A model generated the notes under the pieces. That model did no database searches and was not told where the DNA came from. It saw only the letters and a list, made by a program, of their open reading frames with translations. A stretch of DNA of 9,056 nucleotides from Candidatus Zambryskibacteria bacterium RIFCSPLOWO2_02_FULL_39_14. Its GTDB lineage: Bacteria > Patescibacteriota > Minisyncoccia > Phycocordibacterales > Zambryskibacteraceae. The stretch spans positions 11,599 to 20,654 of the forward strand of contig MHWM01000030.1 in NCBI GenBank assembly GCA_001824135.1, written 5' to 3'. Below, piece after piece: positions 1 through 7,000 of this stretch (position 1 is its first letter; each line of letters starts with the position of its first letter). Position numbers and translations under genes: made by a program.

Positions 1-1
1 C

Positions 2-184
2 AGAGACTCCAGCTTGTGCGAGTGGCGCACGGTTGACTATTGGGACACACTCCCGTTTTGCGATCTGCTTGCCGGCCTAAGCGACATACTCGCGAAAGCC
101 GAGGAACAGAAGCGGTTGGAGGCACAAGCTCTCAAGATGCGTCGCGAGGAGATCGTGAACATCCTCAAACCCTTCATGAAATAG
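2..184 (+). CDS. C-terminal 60 residues of an unrecognised protein (5' end outside window)
   Basis: An open frame enters from the left edge and runs for 60 codons to a TAG at 182-184. It has no start codon inside the window that would give a sensible gene. I do not recognise the family. The fragment begins with an aromatic, mixed stretch (CEWRTVDYWDTLPFCDLL). It then becomes a highly charged, probably helical tail (AEEQKRLEAQALKMRREE) ending in NILKPFMK. That amphipathic, heptad-like character, together with the strong terminator 30 bases after the stop, is why I prefer this frame over the overlapping ones. No membrane segment or catalytic motif is visible. GC content over 1-180 is about 56% by hand count, well above the rest of the window. 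The gene converges on the rpoB-rpoC-dnaG-rpoD operon and is unlikely to share its regulation. It is real coding sequence with moderate confidence; its function is unknown. Confidence 0.6.
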   Translation, partial: RDSSLCEWRTVDYWDTLPFCDLLAGLSDILAKAEEQKRLEAQALKMRREEIVNILKPFMK

Positions 185-214
185 TTCCCACCGGCGCTCC
201 ATCGGAGAGCCAAC

Positions 215-255
215 GCCCCCAATTCGCATTTGTGCGAATTGGGGGCTTCTTATTT
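215..255 (+). terminator. Strong intrinsic (Rho-independent) terminator
   Basis: A perfect 14-bp stem (215-228, GCCCCCAATTCGCA, pairing with 233-246) closes a 4-base loop (TTTG, 229-232). It is followed directly by a T-rich tract (TTCTTATTT, 247-255). The tract lies only on the plus-strand side, so it ends transcription of the left-edge gene, whose stop codon is 30 bases upstream. It would not work for minus-strand transcripts, because on that strand the hairpin is followed by a mixed sequence. Confidence 0.93.
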
Positions 256-374
256 AATACCCCTCAATTTATTTATTTTTTCGTCCTAGTAGTAGAACAA
301 AGCTCACTACGGGATTTCAAAAATTAACAGGCTTTGTGATTATTAGTTAATTTTCTCATGTTGGCGGATTTTTC
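256..374. other. AT-rich non-coding spacer
   Basis: This lies between the plus-strand terminator and the left palindromes of the transposase unit. All frames are short and without coding character. The only structure I see is the weak inverted repeat at 320-354. No promoter reading into a gene is recognisable. Confidence 0.6.
320..354 (-). repeat. Weak AT-rich inverted repeat, possible terminator of the transposase transcript
   Basis: AAAATTAAC at 320-328 is the exact reverse complement of GTTAATTTT at 346-354, with a 17-base loop. Read on the minus strand, downstream of the transposase stop, the second arm ends in a run of five T residues. It could therefore act as a weak terminator. The stem is nearly all A-T pairs and the loop is long, so this is uncertain; it could be chance in AT-rich DNA. 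Confidence 0.25.
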
Positions 375-414
375 CCTGTATAGGCATATCTTGCGTAGGC
401 ATTGCCTATGCAGG
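375..414. repeat. Left-end palindromes of the transposase unit (two alternative hairpins)
   Basis: The core hairpin is GCGTAGGC (393-400), loop ATT, GCCTATGC (404-411), with one G/T mismatch. A second, longer pairing is possible: CCTGTATAGGCA (375-386) with TGCCTATGCAGG (403-414), 11 of 12 positions Watson-Crick and the twelfth a G/T. Both use the same right arm, so they exclude each other. The motif TAGGCA occurs at 381-386 and 396-401 and in reverse complement at 403-408. The transposase stop codon (TAG on the minus strand, 406-408) lies within the shared arm. Confidence 0.8.
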
Positions 415-1047
415 TTGTAACCAATCTATAATTTCAGTTTTGAATGAATGCTCAGTCGGAAAATAATTTGGAAAATCAACTCGATTTAAAATAATTTTGT
501 CATCCCTATCCTTCCCTAAATAATCTATATAACTAGAAAACTTATAGTTACTGAGAAAGTCCACACCTAATTTTTTAATATTCTTATTTTTCCAATCTTT
601 ATCAATAATCTTTAGTGGATTAAGATGAATATAAGAGAAAAGATACTTAAGATACCTATCACTGTCTGCATGCTCTGATTTAAATTTATCTTCAAATAAT
701 TTACCTGTTCTCATGTACTTATTGTTGTAATACATAGAATAAGAAGTGCACAATTTATGCATAAATTTTGTAATATTTCCATTTTTGGTCGGAGTGAGTA
801 AAAGATGGAAATGATTTGGCATGAAGCAATACGCCCCTATAGAAACCAGTCTTTCTCCCCTCTCCAACTGATATATTGTTTTTGAAAAATCCCTTATCAC
901 TAAATTTTTCATTGAATTTGCTGTATATAAAAGTTTCAGAAGTCTATGATAGTCAGAGTTGTCATGAAAAATTAAATTTTTATTATTACCACGATTATAA
1001 ATGTGATAGAACTCATTTGGGACAAAATTTACAGTTCGTATAGACAT
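406..1047 (-). CDS. REP-associated tyrosine transposase (Y1/HUH, IS200-like TnpA)
   Basis: A 213-residue single-domain HUH nuclease of the Y1_Tnp family, near the usual length for RAYT proteins. Such enzymes nick and rejoin single-stranded DNA at hairpin-marked sites through a covalent phosphotyrosine link. Visible family marks, in order, are YHIYNRG near residues 14-20, a histidine pair in PNHFH (H79, H81, the metal-binding HUH motif) followed by LLLTP, the segment CTSYSMYYNNKYMRTGKLFE (100-119), and YIHLNP at 139-144. Y103 is the most likely nucleophile by position against E. coli RAYT; Y106 and Y107 are alternatives. All catalytic elements appear intact, with no frameshift. The ATG at 1047 is preceded by TATAAT with only six bases between and has no Shine-Dalgarno sequence. 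The TAG stop lies inside the left palindrome. GC is about 28%, lower than its neighbours, as expected for acquired DNA. The family is confident; activity is inferred. Confidence 0.93.
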   Translation of the reverse strand: MSIRTVNFVPNEFYHIYNRGNNKNLIFHDNSDYHRLLKLLYTANSMKNLVIRDFSKTIYQLERGERLVSIGAYCFMPNHFHLLLTPTKNGNITKFMHKLCTSYSMYYNNKYMRTGKLFEDKFKSEHADSDRYLKYLFSYIHLNPLKIIDKDWKNKNIKKLGVDFLSNYKFSSYIDYLGKDRDDKIILNRVDFPNYFPTEHSFKTEIIDWLQPA

Positions 1048-1053
1048 AATTTA

Positions 1054-1062
1054 ATTATACCA
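1054..1062 (-). promoter_or_regulatory. Extended -10 promoter of the transposase gene, predicted leaderless start
   Basis: On the minus strand, TGG (1062-1060) runs directly into TATAAT (1059-1054), a perfect -10 hexamer with an extended TGn element. No good -35 hexamer is found 16-18 bases further upstream. Six bases separate the hexamer from the ATG, so standard spacing puts the +1 at or next to position 1047, the A of the start codon. The mRNA would then have no leader. The right-end palindrome (1068-1090) fills the region around -21 to -43. Confidence 0.6.
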
Positions 1063-1067
1063 TACTC

Positions 1068-1090
1068 TTGCATAGGCAATGCCTATGCAA
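1068..1090. repeat. Right-end palindrome of the transposase unit
   Basis: A perfect 10-bp stem, TTGCATAGGC (1068-1077) and GCCTATGCAA (1081-1090), closes the 3-base loop AAT. It matches the left palindrome in both orientations: 21 of 22 positions as an inverted copy (1090-1069 against 391-412) and 22 of 24 as a direct copy (1066-1089 against 389-412). It begins 27 bases beyond the rpoD stop codon and overlaps the likely -35 region of the transposase promoter. Neither strand has a T-run after it, so it is not a classical terminator. Confidence 0.85.
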
Positions 1091-1117
1091 CTAAAACCTT
1101 ATAATCCTTGGGACATT

Positions 1118-2359
1118 TTAATAACCACGAAGACGATTTATTTTCTCATGCTGTCTTATCTTCTCATGCGCCTTAGCTTCTATCTGCCTGATGCGTTCAC
1201 GAGTAACGCCAAAAACTTTTCCAACTTCTTCTAGAGTATGAGTGTAGCCATCAATAAGTCCATGACGCATTTCAAGAATTTTACGTTCTTTCGGCGGAAG
1301 ATCACCGAGAATTTCTTTAACTTGATCAGAAACAATGCGCCTAGAGGAATCTTGGTCCGGAGAAAGAATCTTATCATCTGCTAGAAAATCCCCTAGTTTA
1401 CTCTTACCATCATCTTCTCCATCAGCACCTACTGGACTCTCCAGAGATACTGTAGATTGGTCAATCTTCTCTATCTGGTGAATCTTTTCCACGTCCAGAT
1501 TCATCTCAAGAGCAATCTCCTCTTGAAGAGGTTCTCTGCCAAGATCTTGAGTAAGGCGTCTGACAACTTGTTTGTATTTAGCAATGGTTTCAACCATGTG
1601 CACAGGCACACGTATAGTTCTAGATTGATCGGCAAGAGCGCGAGTAATAGCTTGTCTGATCCACCACGTTGCATAAGTAGAAAATTTGAAACCTTTAGTC
1701 CAATCAAATTTTTCAACTGCTTTATGCAGACCCAAATTACCTTCTTGGATAAGATCAAGTAAAGTAAGATCCGGACTTCTATTGGCATACTTCTTAGCAA
1801 TAGAAACTACCAGGCGCAGGTTAGCCTTCATCAATAGATTCTTGGCATCAAGATCTCCAGCTTCTATTCTCTTAGCAAGCTCTTTTTCCATCGCACCAGC
1901 AATGAGAGAATATTGTCCAATCTCTCTTAGATACATTTGTATAGAATCATAAGATGAGTCACCTCTTGAATAAGCATGTTTACCAGTTTCTTCTTCCGGC
2001 ATCTCAAGAAGTCCACCACCTTCTAAAATATCTACACCTAGAGCATGGAGCTTATCGTATAACTCATCAAGAAATATAATATTGGTTTCAATAGTCGGAA
2101 ATTCTTTTAAAATCTCATCGAAAGTGACAAAACCTCTTTCTTTTCCTCGCGAAACCAGACGTTCTATCTTTAATACCTCATCGACCTTCTTCTTTACCAG
2201 AGATTTACTTAACTTTGATTTTTTTAATGCCTTCTTTTTTGAAATTTTCTTACTTGATTTTGTCTTCTTTACCTTATATTTAGATTTTTTTGCTGGTCTT
2301 TTTTTAGTTGCCAGTTTTTTCTTATTACTATTCTTTTGTTTTTTGTTTGTTTTTTTCAT
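1118..2359 (-). CDS. rpoD: Primary RNA polymerase sigma factor (sigma-70, RpoD)
   Basis: A 413-residue housekeeping sigma factor that brings core RNA polymerase to -10/-35 promoters. Residues 1-58 are an unusual tail in which 29 residues are lysine. A region 1.1-like domain follows at about 59-115, then region 1.2 (YDSIQMYLREIGQY, 137-150), then region 2 (about 155-260) without the large non-conserved insert of E. coli. Regions 2.3-2.4 carry GFKFSTYATWWIRQAITR (223-240), with the W232-W233 pair and Q236/T239 matching E. coli W433, W434, Q437 and T440, so -10 recognition should be standard. Region 3 spans about 261-335. Region 4.2 has VTRERIRQIEAKA (385-397), where R387, E388 and R391 match the -35-reading helix. 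The ATG at 2359 is the only in-frame ATG before the sigma domains (the next Met is residue 120). It lies 20 nt after dnaG and has no clear Shine-Dalgarno sequence, only GGG abutting the ATG. Confidence 0.98.
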   Translation of the reverse strand: MKKTNKKQKNSNKKKLATKKRPAKKSKYKVKKTKSSKKISKKKALKKSKLSKSLVKKKVDEVLKIERLVSRGKERGFVTFDEILKEFPTIETNIIFLDELYDKLHALGVDILEGGGLLEMPEEETGKHAYSRGDSSYDSIQMYLREIGQYSLIAGAMEKELAKRIEAGDLDAKNLLMKANLRLVVSIAKKYANRSPDLTLLDLIQEGNLGLHKAVEKFDWTKGFKFSTYATWWIRQAITRALADQSRTIRVPVHMVETIAKYKQVVRRLTQDLGREPLQEEIALEMNLDVEKIHQIEKIDQSTVSLESPVGADGEDDGKSKLGDFLADDKILSPDQDSSRRIVSDQVKEILGDLPPKERKILEMRHGLIDGYTHTLEEVGKVFGVTRERIRQIEAKAHEKIRQHEKINRLRGY

Positions 2360-2379
2360 CCCGTGCGAAAGTGTTTATA

Positions 2380-4002
2380 TTACAATATTTTTTTCTTTTC
2401 TTCTAGAGCTCTAATCTGCCCATGCAACTCCCGTATACGAGCAGTCAGTTTCTCTATCAATTTATTATTCTTGGATAATTCTGCTTGAGAGAGTTCAGAT
2501 AATAAATTATTAAGCTCATCTCTCAAGATAACACCAGAGAGATTGTTCTTGAGTTCAGCTTCTTCTTTTTTAAGCAAAGCAATCTCTGGTGCAGAGTCTG
2601 ATAAATCTTTTAACCAGAGTCTAACTTCCGTCAATCGTTCTTCGATAACTTCCTGATAACTCTTTTGAATAACATCATCATCTTTCTTCGTATTGACATC
2701 TTCTACATAGGTTTGACCTTGTAAATTTACACTAGGCGCCACAGCCTTTCGTAAATCTTCCCACAATATTTCTTCTTTTATACCAGTACGTTTAGCTATC
2801 AAAGAAATATAATATGATTGTTCAATAGCGCTTTTAGTAAGTTTTATCATAGGCAAAATCTTTTTCTCTATCTGTTTACCCAGTTTTCTTGAATCTTTTT
2901 CCTGTCCTTGGACTGTATTGAAGAAGAATTCTACAGCTGGCAGAGATTGGCGGAGAATATTTTTCCATTCTTCGGGTTTCTTACTTGCTACCTCCGCCGG
3001 ATCTAAACCTTCTGGCAAACTAGCAACCTTAACTTCAAAGCCCAAAGACACCCCGAGTATACTAGCCTTCTCTGTAGCTTTCTCTCCAGCAGAATCGCCA
3101 TCAAAAGCCAGTATTATCCTAGTAGAGAGATGTTTCAGCCGTTCAAGATGAGCACGACTGAAGGCAGTGCCAGAAGTAGCTACAGTATTATTGATTCCAG
3201 CTTGGTGAGAGGTCACCAGATCCATCTGTCCTTCTACAAGTACTGCATAATTTTGCTTGCGTATATATTCTTTAGCCTTATCTAAGCCATATAATACTTC
3301 GCTTTTAGTAAACACTATGGTGTCAGGGCTGTTCAAGTATTTAGGTTCTGTCTCTTTCGAAAGAGCCCTGCCAGAAAACGCGATAATTCGGCCATTAGAA
3401 TCTGCTAGTGGAAAAATAATACGATCTCTGAAAACATCATAGGGTTCTTTATTAGCACTAGTCTCACTTGTTTTTATAAGACCAGCTTTAGTAATTATCT
3501 CCTTATCGTATCCCATATCCTGTAGATAGCTAAAGAGAAGTCGCCAATCATCTGGAGCATAGCCAATACGCCAACTTTTAACCGTAGCATTACTTATACC
3601 TCGAGAAGTAATGTAACTACGAGCTAATTTACTTTTAGCCAATTCTTTTTCAAAGAACAATGTAGCTTTTTCAAGAACTTCTAAGACATTATCTTTTTCT
3701 GTTCTCGACTCGCCTCTCTGGTAATCAAGTTCTACCCCAGCTTTTTCTGCCAAAAGTCTTAAGGCGTCGCGGAACTCTAGACCTTCTACCTGTTCCACGA
3801 AAGTGAAGATGTCACCCTTCGCACCACAACCAAAGCAGTAGAAATTTTGTCGCGTTGGAGATACGAAAAATGAAGGAGTTTTTTCGTTATGAAATGGACA
3901 ACGCGCCTTTAGACCAGCTCCCGCTTTTTCTAATTTGACATAGCCAGAGACTACCTCTGCTATGTCTAGTCTTTCTTTGATTGTGTTGACGTCGCCTCGC
4001 AT
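2380..4002 (-). CDS. dnaG: DNA primase DnaG
   Basis: A 540-residue primase that makes short RNA primers for lagging-strand synthesis with the replicative helicase; E. coli DnaG has 581 residues. The N-terminal CHC2 zinc domain has C35, H38, C56 and C59 (CPFH and YCFGCG). The RNA polymerase domain shows FRDRIIFPLAD (191-201) and KYLNSPDT (221-228). The TOPRIM core has VEGQMD (256-261, acidic E257) and FDGDSAG (300-306, D301 and D303), which hold the catalytic metals. After about residue 350 the sequence diverges. The last 70 residues are a charged, probably helical or coiled segment at the place of the helicase-binding domain, which I cannot confirm by motif. The ATG at 4002 lies inside rpoC (37-nt overlap). 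It gives the family-typical NTIKERLDIAEVV close to the N-terminus, and no alternative start fits better. An A-rich purine tract, but no strong Shine-Dalgarno sequence, precedes it. Confidence 0.97.
   Translation of the reverse strand: MRGDVNTIKERLDIAEVVSGYVKLEKAGAGLKARCPFHNEKTPSFFVSPTRQNFYCFGCGAKGDIFTFVEQVEGLEFRDALRLLAEKAGVELDYQRGESRTEKDNVLEVLEKATLFFEKELAKSKLARSYITSRGISNATVKSWRIGYAPDDWRLLFSYLQDMGYDKEIITKAGLIKTSETSANKEPYDVFRDRIIFPLADSNGRIIAFSGRALSKETEPKYLNSPDTIVFTKSEVLYGLDKAKEYIRKQNYAVLVEGQMDLVTSHQAGINNTVATSGTAFSRAHLERLKHLSTRIILAFDGDSAGEKATEKASILGVSLGFEVKVASLPEGLDPAEVASKKPEEWKNILRQSLPAVEFFFNTVQGQEKDSRKLGKQIEKKILPMIKLTKSAIEQSYYISLIAKRTGIKEEILWEDLRKAVAPSVNLQGQTYVEDVNTKKDDDVIQKSYQEVIEERLTEVRLWLKDLSDSAPEIALLKKEEAELKNNLSGVILRDELNNLLSELSQAELSKNNKLIEKLTARIRELHGQIRALEEKKKIL
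3966..4002 (-). other. dnaG: 37-nt rpoC/dnaG overlap (start of dnaG within rpoC)
   Basis: The dnaG ATG (4002-4000) starts on the third base of an rpoC ATA codon. The two frames run together until the rpoC TAG at 3968-3966. Upstream of the ATG there is only AAAGAAAAG followed by TTGAT, a purine tract without a GGAG core. Ribosomes ending rpoC translation are therefore probably important for starting dnaG, which would tie primase output to RNA polymerase output; that last point is inference. Confidence 0.75.
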
Positions 4003-7000
4003 ATCAACTTTTCTTTATATCCATTTTTGAAACTAGTACCCGCTGGAATAAGGCGACCGATTATGACATTTTCTTTCAGACCGACAAGCTTATCTACCAC
4101 GCCCCGAATAGCGGCCTGTATAAGAACACGGGGCGTATGCTGGAATGAAGCCGCGGACAAGAAGCTTGAACGGGAAAGTGATATTTCTGATATACCCATA
4201 ATTACCGCGTTTGCCACCACCTCTTTGAGACCTTTGGTTTTTAGATGGCTATTCATTTCTACAAGTTCAGATATCTCAACTACATCACCACGAGTAAAGT
4301 GACTATCCCCTGAATCTTTAATCTTGCGACGACTAAACATCTGACGCACTATCAATTCAATATGTTTATGGGATACTGCCGCACCTTGAAGTTCATACAA
4401 TTTAGAAACCTCATGAATAATGTAATTTTCGGTTTTTTCTCTGCCAGCATAACGGAAAAGTTCATCCAAATCAGCAGAACCATCTGTTAAAAGATCTCCC
4501 TTCAATACATTTTGTCCAACTTTTACCAAAGATGCTCGTGAAGCTGAAACTGTATACTCGTTATCAAGTTTTTTACCCTTTACTTCACCCACTTCTGGTG
4601 TAATTACTATCAACTTATCATGACCTAGAACTTTAATTTCGCTTACCATTCCATCCAGATGACTTATAACTGCAGGATTTTTTGGTTTACGTTTTTCAAA
4701 TATTTCTTCAACACGAGGCAAACCTGCAGTAATGTCACCTCCAGTCGAAGCGATACCTCCAGCATGGAAAGTACGCATAGTTAACTGGGTACCAGGCTCT
4801 CCGATAGCTTGAGCGGCTACCGTTCCTACAGCCTCACCTAGTTCAATAGGTTTATTATTACCGAGATCAACACCGTAACACTTAACACAGAGACCATGCA
4901 GAGATTTGCAAGCAAGTGGTGAGCGCACTTGGGCAGATTGTATCGAGGTTTTATCAATTATCTCTGCATCTAATTTGGTAATAAGATGTCCTCGCTTAAA
5001 TAGAGTTACGCCATTATCGTCCATCAGATCAACTGCCAAGAATCTGCCTTTAATATTTTTTGAAAGAGGCATATCAATACCGGAAGCAGTCTTTTTGTAA
5101 ATAGTTGTACCTTCTTTAGTATCACAATCTACCTCTGTCACTATCTCATCTTGCGCTACATCAAATAATCTACGAGTAAGATACCCTGCCTTAGCGGTAT
5201 TGAGAGCTGTGTCAGTTAGACCCTTACGGCTACCGTGGGTAGTAATAAAGTATTCAAGTGGAGTCAAACCTTCTTTATAGCAAGACAGGATTGGAAACTC
5301 GAGAGATTCTCCGGAAACATTTTGGATAATACCTTTCATACCAACCATTTGATTAAGATTACCTAGAGAACCTCTAGCCTCTGAATAAGTCATGTCATAG
5401 ACAGAATCATCAATACCAAGAGTGCCCGGAATAAGTTTTTCTACTTCAGACTTCACTCTTTGCCAAATTTCTACTGATCTTATGATACGTTCACGTTTAG
5501 ATAAAAGTCCTTCTCTATATTGATTAACTATTTCATTAACCTCTATGTGACCTTTATCAATAATGTCTTTCTTGCCGGCGGGAACTTTTACATCACCAAG
5601 TCCCCAAGTTACTCCAGAATAAGTAGCGTAACGAAAACCAAAATCTTTAATGTTATCCATAATCGACGGTACATTCTCAATGCCGTAACATTCAATTAAA
5701 TTATCGACAAGTTCTGACATCTTCTTACGGCTCATCTCGTGATTCTGATAAGGATAATCTTTCGGTAGAATGCTATTGAATAAAAGACGTCCTACAGAAG
5801 TTTCAAATATTTTGCCTTCAAATTGTTTATACCTCTCTGTTTTGCTTGGAATAACATGAATCTTAGCCCTAAGATCAACTACACCGAACTCATATGCCAA
5901 GATAGCACTGTTAGGATTGGAGTAATACCTACCTTCCCCTTTCTTGCCATCAAGAATCCTAGTCACCCAATATGTACCTAATACTATGTCTAGAAGCTTT
6001 GCAGAAAGTACTGGTTCACCATTACCCGGCTTCAAAATATTCTTGTCTGCCGCCATTACTAGACGCGCTTCAGCTTGAGCCTCTTCAGACAAAGGCACAT
6101 GGACTGCCATCTGGTCACCGTCAAAGTCGGCGTTGAAAGCTGTACAGACCAAAGGATGAAGTTGAATAGCATTACCCTCAATCAATACAGGCTGAAAAGC
6201 TTGAATACCCAGACGATGCAGAGTCGGAGCACGGTTGAGCAGAACATATTTACCTTTAATAACTTCTTCCAGAATTGCCCAGACTTCTGGGATAGCGTCT
6301 TCTATAAGACGACGCGCTCCGGGAATATTGTAAGAAAACTCCCGTTTCAGAAGTTCAGAGATGATAAAAGGTTTAAAGAGTTCCAAAGCCATGTGTTTCG
6401 GAAGACCACATTGATGAAGCTTTAGATCAGGTCCAACCACAATAACAGAACGACCTGAATAATCGACGCGCTTACCTAAAAGATTTTGCCTAAAGAGACC
6501 TCTTTTACCCTTGAGATTGTCTGACAATGATTTAAGAGGTCGACGTTGAGACTGATTACTAGAAACATTTGAATGTCTGATAGTGTTGTCTATGAGAGCA
6601 TCGACTGCTTCTTGGAGAATTCTCTTCTCATTACGCAAGATAACATCCGGAGCATTTATTTCTTTAAGTTTTTTCAGACGATTATTGCGATTGATAACAC
6701 GTCGATAAAGATCGTTGACATCAGAAGAAGCGTAGCGCCCACCATCAAGAGGCACCATAGGACGAATGGCTGGTGGAATAACAGGAATACGTATCAGAAA
6801 CATCCATTCTGGTCTGATATTAGAGTTAATCATCCACTGCACAGTACTCATTCGCTTGTTCAAACGAGCAATTTCTACTGAAGAAGCGTGTTCAAAACTT
6901 ACTTCAAGCTCTTTAAACAACTTACTGAGATCAATATTTTTTAAAATATTATAAATAGCTTCTGCGCCTATACCCGCTTCAAAGATAGTCGGATATTTAA

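Larger units (their letters stand above)
375..1090 (-). mobile_element. IS200/REP-like single-gene transposable unit (RAYT with flanking hairpins)
   Basis: One Y1/HUH transposase gene is bracketed by two near-identical palindromes at about 389-412 and 1066-1090. The unit is about 716 bp and about 28% GC over 421-1020 by hand count, lower than the operon beside it. Elements of this class move as single-stranded DNA and recognise terminal or subterminal hairpins. They make no target-site duplication, and none is visible here. It lies in the gap between two convergent transcription units, where insertion does little harm. The exact ends are inferred from the repeats: the left limit is set at the outermost related repeat arm (375) and the right at the end of the perfect palindrome (1090). 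Whether it is an autonomous IS or a domesticated RAYT with REP-type repeats cannot be decided from one copy. Confidence 0.7.

Noticed and set aside
37..222. Minus-strand 61-codon open frame opposite the left-edge gene
   Set aside because: Antisense shadow of the GC-rich coding fragment, with no domain character; it starts inside the untranslated tail of that gene.
40..327. Plus-strand 95-codon open frame from an ATG at 40
   Set aside because: It overlaps the better left-edge frame, runs straight through the strong terminator at 215-255 and reads as low-quality, out-of-frame protein.
1100..1105. Perfect TATAAT on the plus strand, pointing into rpoD antisense
   Set aside because: No TG extension and no -35 hexamer at 16-18 bases; AT-rich spacers give such matches by chance and no plus-strand gene follows.
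2186..2359. The lysine-rich sigma tail as a wrong start or frameshift artefact
   Set aside because: The tail is in frame with region 1.1, no other ATG precedes the sigma domains (next Met is residue 120), and the gene starts 20 nt after dnaG, as expected for an operon.
2388..2394. Run of seven A residues (minus strand) near the dnaG end as a possible programmed frameshift site
   Set aside because: The in-frame protein ends normally within a few codons, and shifted reading gives no conserved extension; A-runs are common in this Lys-rich DNA.
2360..2420. Possible internal promoter for rpoD (TATAAA-like sequence in the dnaG-rpoD gap)
   Set aside because: The hexamer is imperfect and no -35 match is found at proper spacing, so I would not call a promoter on this.
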